Of a stretch of DNA of 7,970 nucleotides, positions 1 through 5,501 are shown piece by piece. A model generated the notes under the pieces. It ran no database searches. It was not told the DNA's origin and saw only the letters and a program-made list of their open reading frames with translations. Position 1 is the first letter of the stretch. Each line of letters opens with the position of its first letter. Source of the DNA: Methylopumilus sp036567085 (lineage in GTDB: Bacteria > Pseudomonadota > Gammaproteobacteria > Burkholderiales > Methylophilaceae); assembly GCA_036567085.1 (NCBI GenBank), contig DATCVG010000108.1:1-7970 (forward strand), written 5' to 3'. Both the position numbers and the translations under genes were made by a program.

Positions 1-746
1 TTTCCACCTCTTTCTAATGTCTGCGTGACAATATCGACTAACTCATTTTCTGTTTCTTTGATGCTTCGATGAACTCGATCTCCATAAGTGGATTCAACTA
101 TTAATACATCTGCGGATTCAATCAATGAAGGCTGACGAAAAATAGGTTTTTCAAACATCCCTAAGTCGCCTGAAAAAACTAAGCGCTTTGAAGTTTCATT
201 TTTTTCTTTAACATCGATAACTGCAATAGAAGAGCCTAAAATATGTCCTGCTTCTTCAAATGTCACTGCAATACCAGGGGTAGGTGAAAACTGCTTAGCA
301 TAAGGAATCGCTTTGACTTGATTTAATGATTCGATTGCCTGCTTGATGTCGTATAAAAGAATAGGCATATTACCTCGCCATTTGCCCAATTTATTTTTTC
401 TCTCCGCCCGCTCGAAATCAGACACTTGAATGTGTGCGCTATCAAGCAACATAATTTCAAGTAATTTTGCAGTCGAAGTCGTACAGTAGATTGGCCCTTT
501 GAATCCTTCAGCACATAACCTTGGAATGAGTCCACAATGATCTATATGTGCATGCGTAAGAACTAGAAAAGAAATTTCTTCTGGATGCAGCGGTAATAGT
601 TTTTGATTTTTTTCATCAGCTTCACGCGCACCTTGAAACATGCCGTAATCTACCAAGAATTTACATGATGACTCTTCAAGGCTGGTATGGATTAAATACT
701 TGGATCCTGTAACTTCACCCGCTGCACCTAAAAATTGTATTTGCAT
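1..746 (-). CDS. Beta-CASP-type MBL-fold RNase-like protein, 3' end cut off by window
   Basis: The ATG lies at 744-746 and the frame stays open to the window edge, giving 248 residues of a protein whose family is usually about 450 long. The N-terminus MQIQFLGAAGEVTGSKYLI is typical of the mRNA 3'-end processing/exonuclease branch of the metallo-beta-lactamase superfamily. Metal-binding motifs are visible: HAHIDH at residues 65-70, GHILGSS with His168, and FSGDLG with Asp194. ESTYGDR at 218-224 marks the entry to the beta-CASP domain. The downstream beta-CASP and RMMBL parts lie outside the window. The family cleaves RNA in the cytoplasm with two zinc ions, so RNA processing or decay is the likely role; the exact substrate is unknown. 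A weak purine-rich site (AAGAGAG, 751-757) precedes the start, and a perfect palindrome sits at 763-783. The lipoprotein gene 63 bp upstream is in the same direction. Confidence 0.9.
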   Translation of the reverse strand, partial: MQIQFLGAAGEVTGSKYLIHTSLEESSCKFLVDYGMFQGAREADEKNQKLLPLHPEEISFLVLTHAHIDHCGLIPRLCAEGFKGPIYCTTSTAKLLEIMLLDSAHIQVSDFERAERKNKLGKWRGNMPILLYDIKQAIESLNQVKAIPYAKQFSPTPGIAVTFEEAGHILGSSIAVIDVKEKNETSKRLVFSGDLGMFEKPIFRQPSLIESADVLIVESTYGDRVHRSIKETENELVDIVTQTLERGG

Positions 747-762
747 TGAACTCTCTTTAGAA

Positions 763-783
763 ATTATGCATGCCATGCATAAT
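763..783. promoter_or_regulatory. Perfect palindrome, operator-like, upstream of the MBL gene
   Basis: The left arm ATTATGCATG (763-772), a single C at 773, and the right arm CATGCATAAT (774-783) form a perfect 10-bp inverted repeat. It ends 16 bp before the start codon of the MBL gene. On the minus strand its proximal end reads CATAAT, a plausible -10 box at 763-768. The one-base centre and the lack of a following T-run make a transcription terminator unlikely. The site would suit a dimeric repressor covering the promoter, but no regulator can be named from sequence alone. Confidence 0.5.
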
Positions 784-809
784 AGATTTGATCGTTTAAT
801 AACTAAAAG

Positions 810-1034
810 TTACTTACATGAAATTTCTAAACTGTAAGGCAGGCTTGTTGATTTATCCACAAGAGTATAATCCTTTGAACATAACTTCTCTGCTTTTGCA
901 TAACAAGCATCCCAAAAGGCACAGTTGATAATATAAGTTTGACTTGTATTCGATAGTTTACTCTGATTTGTATAAGTCATCATGCTGCAACTTGAGAGTA
1001 AGGCAAATAGAAATAAAACTGTCATCTGTTTCAT
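810..1034 (-). CDS. Small cysteine-rich lipoprotein, function unknown
   Basis: This encodes 74 residues. A short Lys-containing n-region and hydrophobic core (residues 4-13) lead to a lipobox LSSC with Cys16, so the product is probably a lipoprotein, cut by signal peptidase II before Cys16. The mature part has Cys38, Cys44, Cys52 and Cys73. The block CAFWDACYAKAEKLC resembles the C-x5-C-x7-C segment seen in many small proteobacterial envelope proteins of unknown function, which supports a real gene. The four mature cysteines could form two disulfides in the periplasm. There is no good Shine-Dalgarno before the ATG at 1032-1034, but a consensus TATAAT lies 27 bp upstream. It is divergent from the DedA gene and 63 bp upstream of the MBL gene on the same strand, so it may share a transcript with the latter. 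No function is assigned. Confidence 0.75.
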   Translation of the reverse strand: MKQMTVLFLFALLSSCSMMTYTNQSKLSNTSQTYIINCAFWDACYAKAEKLCSKDYTLVDKSTSLPYSLEISCK

Positions 1035-1061
1035 ATATGTTTTTTTAGAATTCGATAATTC

Positions 1062-1067
1062 ATTATA
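1062..1067 (-). promoter_or_regulatory. Putative -10 box for the small lipoprotein gene
   Basis: The minus strand reads TATAAT, a full consensus match, 27 bp before the lipoprotein ATG. That predicts a leader of about 20 nt. The best -35 candidate, TTAATG at 1085-1090 with 17-bp spacing, is weak. The same 112-bp gap must also hold the promoter of the plus-strand DedA operon, for which only a poor match (TACGAT at 1105-1110) is visible. Confidence 0.45.
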
Positions 1068-1146
1068 TTAAAGATTACGGGATTCATTAAAGGTTTATGT
1101 AACATACGATAGAATTCAATATCAACACTAATTAGGCTATTAAGTA

Positions 1147-1758
1147 ATGCTAGAGAAATTAATCGGATTATTGGCTGTTTGGATTATGAGCGTCATATCC
1201 AGTATGGGATATGGGGGCATCGTCCTATTGATGGCCATCGAGTCAGCTTGTATTCCATTGCCCTCAGAAATTATTATGCCTTTTGCGGGGTACCTTGTTT
1301 TTAAAAGCGAGATGGTACTTTGGATCGTCGCTTTTATGGGTGCACTAGGATGTGTATTGGGCTCTATACCTGCTTATTATATTGGTAAAACAGGCGGAAG
1401 AAATCTTACTGAAAAATATGGTCGCTTCGTACTTATCTCTAAAAAAGATTTAAAGATGGCGGATGATTGGTTTAAAAATTATGGTGAGATCATTATTTTT
1501 ATAGGCCGTCTCCTTCCTGCAGTGAGAACTTTTATAGCACTTCCTGCAGGTATTGCAAGAATGAATATGACAAAATTCATTATCTATACGTTTTTAGGTT
1601 CCTTTATATGGTGCTGGACACTCGCATATATTGGCATGGTATTTGGTGAGCAATGGAACACATTAAAAGTTTACTTTCACGAATTTCATTATGTGATTGC
1701 AGCTGGTGCAGCGATCTTCATCGCCTGGTATATCAGACGTCATTTTCAAAATAATTAA
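1147..1758 (+). CDS. DedA family inner-membrane protein
   Basis: This encodes 203 residues, the usual length for the DedA (VTT/SNARE-associated) family. Family blocks appear in order: IESACIPLPSEIIMPFAGY at 31-49, a Gly-rich segment with LGS..AYYIGKTGGR at 71-85, and GRLLPAVRTFIALPAGIARM at 120-139, followed by C-terminal membrane segments ending near 196. Glu32, Glu41, Arg121 and Arg127 match the acidic and arginine positions known to matter in characterised DedA proteins such as YqjA; the alignment is by eye. These proteins act in the inner membrane. Some are linked to proton-dependent stress resistance and others to recycling of undecaprenyl-phosphate or phospholipid flipping; which applies here cannot be told. 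The start is supported by the conserved N-terminal helix, with only a weak TTAGG upstream. Its stop abuts the ATG of the ROK kinase. Confidence 0.93.
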   Translation: MLEKLIGLLAVWIMSVISSMGYGGIVLLMAIESACIPLPSEIIMPFAGYLVFKSEMVLWIVAFMGALGCVLGSIPAYYIGKTGGRNLTEKYGRFVLISKKDLKMADDWFKNYGEIIIFIGRLLPAVRTFIALPAGIARMNMTKFIIYTFLGSFIWCWTLAYIGMVFGEQWNTLKVYFHEFHYVIAAGAAIFIAWYIRRHFQNN

Positions 1759-2661
1759 ATGGTCTCCAATTATCATATTGGTATTGATTTAGGTGGTACT
1801 AAGATTGAGGTAGCTGTATTAGATAGTCAGGACAAGATTATCTTTCGAGAAAGATTATTCACTGAAGCGCATTTAGGTAGTAAACATATCTTTGATCAAA
1901 TTTATGCGCTCTACTCGAAAGCAGTTATGTCAATACAAAATAAATCGCATACACTCGGCTTAGGTACGCCTGGTTCTATTTCAAAAAAAACACATCTACT
2001 AAAAAACTCCAATACCCTTTGTTTGAATGATTTGCCAATGCAAACTCTTCTTGAAGATAAATTAGTGCACGACATCGTCATTGAAAATGATGCTAATTGT
2101 TTTGCGCTCGCAGAAGCAATAATGGGTGCAGGCATAGGATATCCTTCGGTGTTTGGTGTCATTATGGGAACAGGCTGTGGAGGTGGTATTGTATTTGATG
2201 GAAAAATTAGACAAGGCCCACAAAATATTGCAGGTGAGTGGGGTCATATGGTGATTGATCCTCAAGGGTTGCCCTGTTATTGCGGCGCAAGTGGTTGTGT
2301 TGAGAGTTTTATATCAGGGGGTGGCTTAGAAAAAAGAATTAAAAATACAACGGGCAACTCGATCTCAGCAATGGATTTTTTTAGAATCCCATTAAAAGAT
2401 GAGTCTTTAAAAAAAATTAAACAAGATTTCTATGCCCGTTTTGGACAAGCCTTGGCTAATCTTATTAATATTCTGGATCCTGACATTGTCGTTTTAGGTG
2501 GCGGACTTTCCAATGAAGAAAGTTTATATAAGGAAGGCATTGAAGAAGTCTATAAGCGTATTTTTAATGATGTGCCTACAACACCTATCGTGAAGAATAT
2601 ATTAGGTGATTCGGCAGGCGTCATTGGTGCGGCCTTAATTGGTAAGCGACTTACTCAGTAA
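1759..2661 (+). CDS. ROK family sugar kinase, Mak-like (fructo/mannokinase or glucokinase)
   Basis: This encodes 300 residues, full length for the family. The phosphate-binding DLGGTKIE is at 10-17, and the catalytic Asp111 lies within ENDANC (109-114). GTGCGGG (137-143) is the second phosphate loop. A ROK zinc site is formed by His163 in GEWGHM and Cys173, Cys175 and Cys180 in CYCGASGC. NILDPDIVVLGGGLSN (237-252) closes the active site. GTPGSIS (69-75) and NILDPDIVVLGGG are closer to E. coli Mak than to Glk or NagK, so a cytoplasmic ATP-dependent hexokinase that prefers fructose or mannose is the best guess; substrate cannot be read reliably from sequence. The ATG follows the DedA stop with no gap and no Shine-Dalgarno, which points to translational coupling. 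The last 11 bp overlap the convergent 57-residue gene. Confidence 0.92.
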   Translation: MVSNYHIGIDLGGTKIEVAVLDSQDKIIFRERLFTEAHLGSKHIFDQIYALYSKAVMSIQNKSHTLGLGTPGSISKKTHLLKNSNTLCLNDLPMQTLLEDKLVHDIVIENDANCFALAEAIMGAGIGYPSVFGVIMGTGCGGGIVFDGKIRQGPQNIAGEWGHMVIDPQGLPCYCGASGCVESFISGGGLEKRIKNTTGNSISAMDFFRIPLKDESLKKIKQDFYARFGQALANLINILDPDIVVLGGGLSNEESLYKEGIEEVYKRIFNDVPTTPIVKNILGDSAGVIGAALIGKRLTQ

Positions 2662-2824
2662 TCGTTTTTTCTTTTTCAATTCTATAGTGACAATTTGGCA
2701 AATGATTTTCAAGTAAGCCGTTAATTTTCACTGTATCTATTTTGCAGTATTTACATTGATAGGCATGTAATGCATCACCCTGATGCTCTTGAGGATAGTC
2801 GATATAAAAAATTTGTCGTTTCAT
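2651..2824 (-). CDS. 57-residue probable zinc-binding protein
   Basis: Starting at the ATG at 2822-2824, this frame encodes 57 residues beginning MKRQIFYIDYPQEHQGDALH and ending with stop TAA at 2651-2653. It contains CKYC at residues 24-27 and HLPNCHYR at 41-48, so Cys24, Cys27, His41 and Cys45 could bind a zinc ion in a short zinc-finger fold. The highly charged, non-hydrophobic sequence points to a soluble cytoplasmic protein. I have an impression of similar short proteins in betaproteobacteria but cannot confirm it. The 3' end overlaps the ROK gene tail-to-tail by 11 bp. The HNH gene lies 42 bp upstream on the same strand, so cotranscription is possible, but a perfect TATAAT six bases before the ATG suggests its own leaderless transcript. 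Function is unknown; metal binding is inference from the Cys/His spacing. Confidence 0.7.
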   Translation of the reverse strand: MKRQIFYIDYPQEHQGDALHAYQCKYCKIDTVKINGLLENHLPNCHYRIEKEKTITE

Positions 2825-2830
2825 AGATAG

Positions 2831-2836
2831 ATTATA
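2831..2836 (-). promoter_or_regulatory. Putative -10 box giving a leaderless start for the 57-residue gene
   Basis: The minus strand reads TATAAT followed by six bases (TCTATC) and then ATG. In a standard sigma-70 promoter, the start site falls about seven bases after the -10 box, which is the A of this ATG. No Shine-Dalgarno is present. The -35 position (2854-2859, TTTTAG) is a poor match, so the box could be chance in AT-rich DNA. Confidence 0.4.
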
Positions 2837-2866
2837 TTAAATGAAATCACGCCCTAAAATAAAAAG

Positions 2867-3166
2867 TTATTCCCATTTGTCTTTTTCTTTTGACTCTTCC
2901 AAAGTCTGCCATTGCATATTAGATGTATCATCTAACCCACCTCGCTTTAAGGGAATGATGTGATCAATAATATAGCCGGGACAAGCCCCAAAAGATTTCC
3001 CTGTGGATGGGCACGGCTGCATTTTTTTAAAAGCTTTTTTTACATCAAGACTTCTTTTAATCCGGCCATGATTATCTCTTTCACAACTCACGCAATAATC
3101 TGAATGAACGGCAAAAAGTGAGCTGCTAAAAAAAAGTATAGTTATAAAAAATAAAAATTTCTGCAT
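2867..3166 (-). CDS. Exported HNH-endonuclease-like protein
   Basis: This encodes 99 residues. Residues 1-19 form a signal peptide (a Lys, then a strongly hydrophobic run ending SLFA), so the product is expected in the periplasm or outside. The mature part holds CPSTGKSFGACPGYIIDHII around the Asp68-His69 pair, followed by PLKRGGLDDTSN with Asn83 and MQWQTLEESKEKDKWE at the C-terminus. This is a recognisable small HNH subfamily: His69 is the likely general base and Asn83 the middle residue. The final His or Asn of the motif is not evident; Lys93 or Glu90 occupies that region. Cys25/Cys28 and Cys52/Cys62 could form disulfides or a structural metal site. A likely role is a secreted or periplasmic DNase, for example in digesting incoming or environmental DNA, but activity is unproven. 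It is divergent from the GNAT gene by 39 bp. Confidence 0.82.
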   Translation of the reverse strand: MQKFLFFITILFFSSSLFAVHSDYCVSCERDNHGRIKRSLDVKKAFKKMQPCPSTGKSFGACPGYIIDHIIPLKRGGLDDTSNMQWQTLEESKEKDKWE

Positions 3167-3172
3167 AAGTCA

Positions 3173-3200
3173 AGAATTATAAGGTTTTAAGTATAATTCT
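3173..3200. promoter_or_regulatory. Palindromic divergent promoter between the HNH and GNAT genes
   Basis: AGAATTATA (3173-3181) and TATAATTCT (3192-3200) are perfect inverted repeats around a 10-bp centre. Each arm contains a full-consensus TATAAT: on the minus strand at 3176-3181 and on the plus strand at 3192-3197. They point outward, nine bases before the HNH ATG and eight bases before the GNAT ATG, so both transcripts should have almost no leader. No good -35 box exists on either strand. The -35 zone of each promoter would lie over the other's -10/start region, so RNA polymerase probably cannot occupy both at once. The arms could alternatively be a regulator's operator. Confidence 0.55.
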
Positions 3201-3205
3201 CATAA

Positions 3206-4411
3206 ATGATACATCAGCTCACTCTTGAATGGCTTAATTCTGAATCTCAAATCCCGCAAGCGCTTTGGGATAATTGCTTCCCAGCTCCATACGAAGGCCA
3301 ATGGTGGTATCGATCCCTTGAATGCTCTCATCTTGAAAAACAATTTACTTTTACCTACGGACTGATTTCTTATAATGGTCAACCCGTCGGTATAGCACCC
3401 GCCTTTATTATGGATATGCCCATCGAACTTTTAACGCCCTCCATATTTCTTCCATTAGCGAAATTAATAGGCAAAATTATCCCATCTTTTTTATATCAAC
3501 GTACTTTTTTTATAGGAAGCGCCTGCTCTGATGAAGGACATATCGGAATTGACCCGCAGTTTTTAAAAAATAATGAGGTCACTCAAGATGATATTTTTCT
3601 TTGCGTTCAAGAAGCTGCTGAAAAACAAGCAAAAAAATATAATACATCCATGTTGGTATGGAAAGATTTTCCAGAGGCATCTCATCAAACACTCTCAAAA
3701 ATTTCTACATCTAAAAATCTATTTGCCCTTGTAGGACTTCCATCAACGCTAGTAAAGCTTGAAGGAAACGAAACGGAGGACTACTTTGTATCACTTAAAA
3801 CATCGCAAAGATATCAACTTAGACAGAAATTAAAAAAAAGCTTCTTGGCCCCGCTCGATGTCAGCGTCATTCATTTGCCAGACAATCAGACCCTTCATCA
3901 ACTTTATCGCCTATTTTCAAAAACTTATTTAAAAGAGAAAAATAGATTCGAAGAGCTGACACCAGAATTTTTTGAGTTTATCTCTCGCGAAAAAGAAGCC
4001 CACTTTATTATTCTAAGACATCAATCTTCAAATGAAATAATTGCTTTTATGCTATGTTTTCACTTAAACGATCATGTGATTAATAAATTTATAGGTATTG
4101 ATTATGAAGCTCCACAGGATTGGTTTATTTATTTTCGATTATGGATTGAATGTATCAACTGGTCATATAAAATTGGCGCCAAAACTATTCAAAGTGGCCA
4201 AACAGCCTACCCTGCTAAAATTGAAACTGGTCATCAACTCATTTCCTTAACAAATTTTTGTAAACATCGAAATATACTCATTCATAAAATTTATAAAAAA
4301 ATGGCTAGTTTCGTAAACTGGGATATGCTCGATCAGGATTTAGCCGTTTATTTAAAAGCTAGTCCTGAAGAAAAACCAAATCTAGACTCTTTAAGGGAAG
4401 AAAGACAATGA
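3206..4411 (+). CDS. GNAT-fold acyltransferase (BioF2/FemAB-like), function unknown
   Basis: This encodes 401 residues, about the length of large two-lobed GNAT/FemAB-like proteins. The N-terminal half (to about 180) carries a block around QRTFFIGSACSDEGHIGI (98-115) and LVWKDFP (150-156). The C-terminal lobe (about 190-355) has the features of an acyltransferase fold: basic helix TSQRYQLRQKLKKS (199-212), a strand with HFIILRHQ (266-273), and the conserved IQSGQTAYPAKIETGHQL at 328-345. Such proteins transfer acyl or aminoacyl groups to amines; the substrate here is unknown. There is no signal peptide, so it is probably cytosolic or membrane-associated. The ATG at 3206 is eight bases after a consensus -10 box and has no Shine-Dalgarno. 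Its stop overlaps the next ATG by 4 bp (ATGA), which ties it to the DUF3147 and PlsC genes as one operon. Confidence 0.85.
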   Translation: MIHQLTLEWLNSESQIPQALWDNCFPAPYEGQWWYRSLECSHLEKQFTFTYGLISYNGQPVGIAPAFIMDMPIELLTPSIFLPLAKLIGKIIPSFLYQRTFFIGSACSDEGHIGIDPQFLKNNEVTQDDIFLCVQEAAEKQAKKYNTSMLVWKDFPEASHQTLSKISTSKNLFALVGLPSTLVKLEGNETEDYFVSLKTSQRYQLRQKLKKSFLAPLDVSVIHLPDNQTLHQLYRLFSKTYLKEKNRFEELTPEFFEFISREKEAHFIILRHQSSNEIIAFMLCFHLNDHVINKFIGIDYEAPQDWFIYFRLWIECINWSYKIGAKTIQSGQTAYPAKIETGHQLISLTNFCKHRNILIHKIYKKMASFVNWDMLDQDLAVYLKASPEEKPNLDSLREERQ

Positions 4412-4758
4412 TGTGGATTTTATTTAAACTTTTAATGACCTCAGGTATGGTGGTTTTAATTTCTGAGGTAGCTAAAAAAAGTGACCGATTAGGCGGACTC
4501 ATAGCAGCCCTCCCTCTCGTGACTGTGCTTACTTTAATTTGGCTCTATATAGAAAAACAGCCGGAATCTAAAATTGCAAATCATGCTTGGTACACCTTTT
4601 GGTATGTTGTGCCCACCCTCCCCATGTTCTTAACGTTTCCTTTTTTACTGAAGCGATTTGGTTTTTGGCTAACGCTCGGTATCTCCGTTGTCATTACTTT
4701 GATCGCATTTTATGTTTTTGCAAAAATTGTAAAGCTGTATGGCATCGAACTTTTATAA
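4408..4758 (+). CDS. DUF3147 family small membrane protein
   Basis: This encodes 116 residues with four likely membrane helices at about 4-20, 29-47, 61-81 and 85-108. SDRLGGLIAALPLVTVLTLI (25-44) and NHAWYTFWYVVPTLPMF (58-74) are the blocks I associate with the DUF3147 family, whose function is not known. The start overlaps the upstream stop as ATGA. AAGGGA at 4393-4398 is the clearest Shine-Dalgarno-like site in the window and fits the first ATG (9-base spacing); the next codon is also ATG, so a one-residue shorter protein is possible. Its position between two acyltransferases suggests an inner-membrane partner in an envelope-related process, which is inference only. Confidence 0.88.
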   Translation: MMWILFKLLMTSGMVVLISEVAKKSDRLGGLIAALPLVTVLTLIWLYIEKQPESKIANHAWYTFWYVVPTLPMFLTFPFLLKRFGFWLTLGISVVITLIAFYVFAKIVKLYGIELL

Positions 4759-4767
4759 GCGATCGCT
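4758..4767. repeat. 10-bp palindrome filling the DUF3147-PlsC gap
   Basis: AGCGATCGCT is a perfect palindrome running from the last base of the DUF3147 stop codon to the base before the PlsC ATG. It occupies the entire 9-bp gap and replaces any Shine-Dalgarno site, so PlsC translation probably depends on coupling from upstream. It contains a GATC methylation site. A regulatory role is not shown. Confidence 0.35.
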
Positions 4768-5496
4768 ATGAACTTTATTTTTAAATCTATTCTGATGGCG
4801 CTACATTTACTTTTAGCAGTAATTCTTTGTATCACTATGATTATGCTTCCAAGAAAGATCAGAAGTATTTTGATTCAACACTGGGCGAAACGTCTTTTAC
4901 GTATTTTAAAGATTAAAATTACGCTTTCTGGAGAGGTTTTAAATATTTTTAGTAAAGATAGTTATCTTGTGGTTTCAAACCACATTTCATGGCTTGATAT
5001 TCCTGTGATCTTTTCATTAAAACCCATCACGTTTGTCTCTGCATCTGATGTCAAAACGTGGCCTATTATTGGAATGCTCGCTAAAATTTCTGGTGCCATT
5101 TTTATTGATCGAAAACGCAAATCAGTCTTGCTTGAAGTGATTCAGGCAATGAATCATCATTTCAAAAAGCATAAGCAGTCGATATGTATTTTCCCTGAAG
5201 GTATTACCTCAAATGGATATCAAGTGCTTCCATTTAAGAGCAACTTATTTCAATCAGCTTTCGAAGCTAATAAATTACTTCTACCCCTGTCGATTCAATA
5301 CAAAGAAAATAATGTAATTTCAAATCGTACAAGTTTTCATGGTTCGATGACTTTATTTCAATCCTTTAAACGTATTGCCCAATCAAATCATATTGAAGTT
5401 TTATTAGATATTGGACATCCAGTCAAACCTTCCCAATCAAGAAAAGACCTATCAGTCAAACTTCAGAAAGCTATTGCGCTAAAAGTTAGCAGATAA
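4768..5496 (+). CDS. PlsC-like 1-acylglycerol-3-phosphate O-acyltransferase family protein
   Basis: This encodes 242 residues, normal for the PlsC/AGPAT family. An N-terminal membrane helix (about 5-27) is followed by the four acyltransferase blocks: NHISWLD with the catalytic His72-x4-Asp77, GAIFIDRKRK (109-118), FPEGITS (142-148) and LPLSIQY (172-178). The family esterifies an acyl chain to lysophosphatidic acid or another lyso-lipid at the cytosolic face of the inner membrane. Phosphatidate synthesis is the default reading, but its operon with a GNAT acyltransferase also fits a role in a special lipid, as in the OlsB/OlsA ornithine-lipid pair. The start has no Shine-Dalgarno and follows the DUF3147 stop by 9 bp. 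The stop codon lies inside a hairpin shared with the 3' end of priA. Confidence 0.9.
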   Translation: MNFIFKSILMALHLLLAVILCITMIMLPRKIRSILIQHWAKRLLRILKIKITLSGEVLNIFSKDSYLVVSNHISWLDIPVIFSLKPITFVSASDVKTWPIIGMLAKISGAIFIDRKRKSVLLEVIQAMNHHFKKHKQSICIFPEGITSNGYQVLPFKSNLFQSAFEANKLLLPLSIQYKENNVISNRTSFHGSMTLFQSFKRIAQSNHIEVLLDIGHPVKPSQSRKDLSVKLQKAIALKVSR

Positions 5497-5501
5497 CTTT
5501 T
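5481..5501. terminator. Weak bidirectional hairpin between plsC-like gene and priA
   Basis: AAAAGTTA (5481-5488) and TAACTTTT (5494-5501) are perfect 8-bp arms around the loop GCAGA. The stem has A-tracts on one side and T-tracts on the other, so it could act as an intrinsic terminator in both directions between the convergent genes. Only one G-C pair supports the stem, so it would be weak. The plsC stop TAA (5494-5496) is in the right arm and the priA stop begins at its last base. Confidence 0.4.

Noticed and set aside
323..535. Minus-strand open frame within the MBL gene
   Set aside because: It is out of frame with the HAHIDH-containing reading frame, which runs unbroken from 746 to the window edge and clearly codes for the MBL protein.
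763..783. The 21-bp palindrome as a Rho-independent terminator for the lipoprotein gene
   Set aside because: The single-base centre forces a poor loop, the stem is AT-rich, and no T-run follows on either strand.
1911..2265. Open frames on the minus strand inside the ROK kinase gene
   Set aside because: They lie entirely within a well-supported gene, show no recognisable domain and have no plausible start signals, so they are antisense shadows.
2651..3166. HNH protein plus the 57-residue protein as a toxin-immunity or bacteriocin pair
   Set aside because: The HNH protein has a general signal peptide and no delivery domain, and the small protein is zinc-finger-like rather than an acidic immunity type. 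A separate promoter box also lies between them.
4759..4766. GCGATCGC as a HIP1-type highly iterated palindrome
   Set aside because: This is the only full copy in the window, and the gene content does not point to a cyanobacterium, so an iterated-repeat call is not supported.
4587..4784. Plus-strand open frame overlapping DUF3147 in another frame
   Set aside because: Its translation lacks family features, and it overlaps the conserved membrane helices of DUF3147 and the start of the PlsC-like gene.
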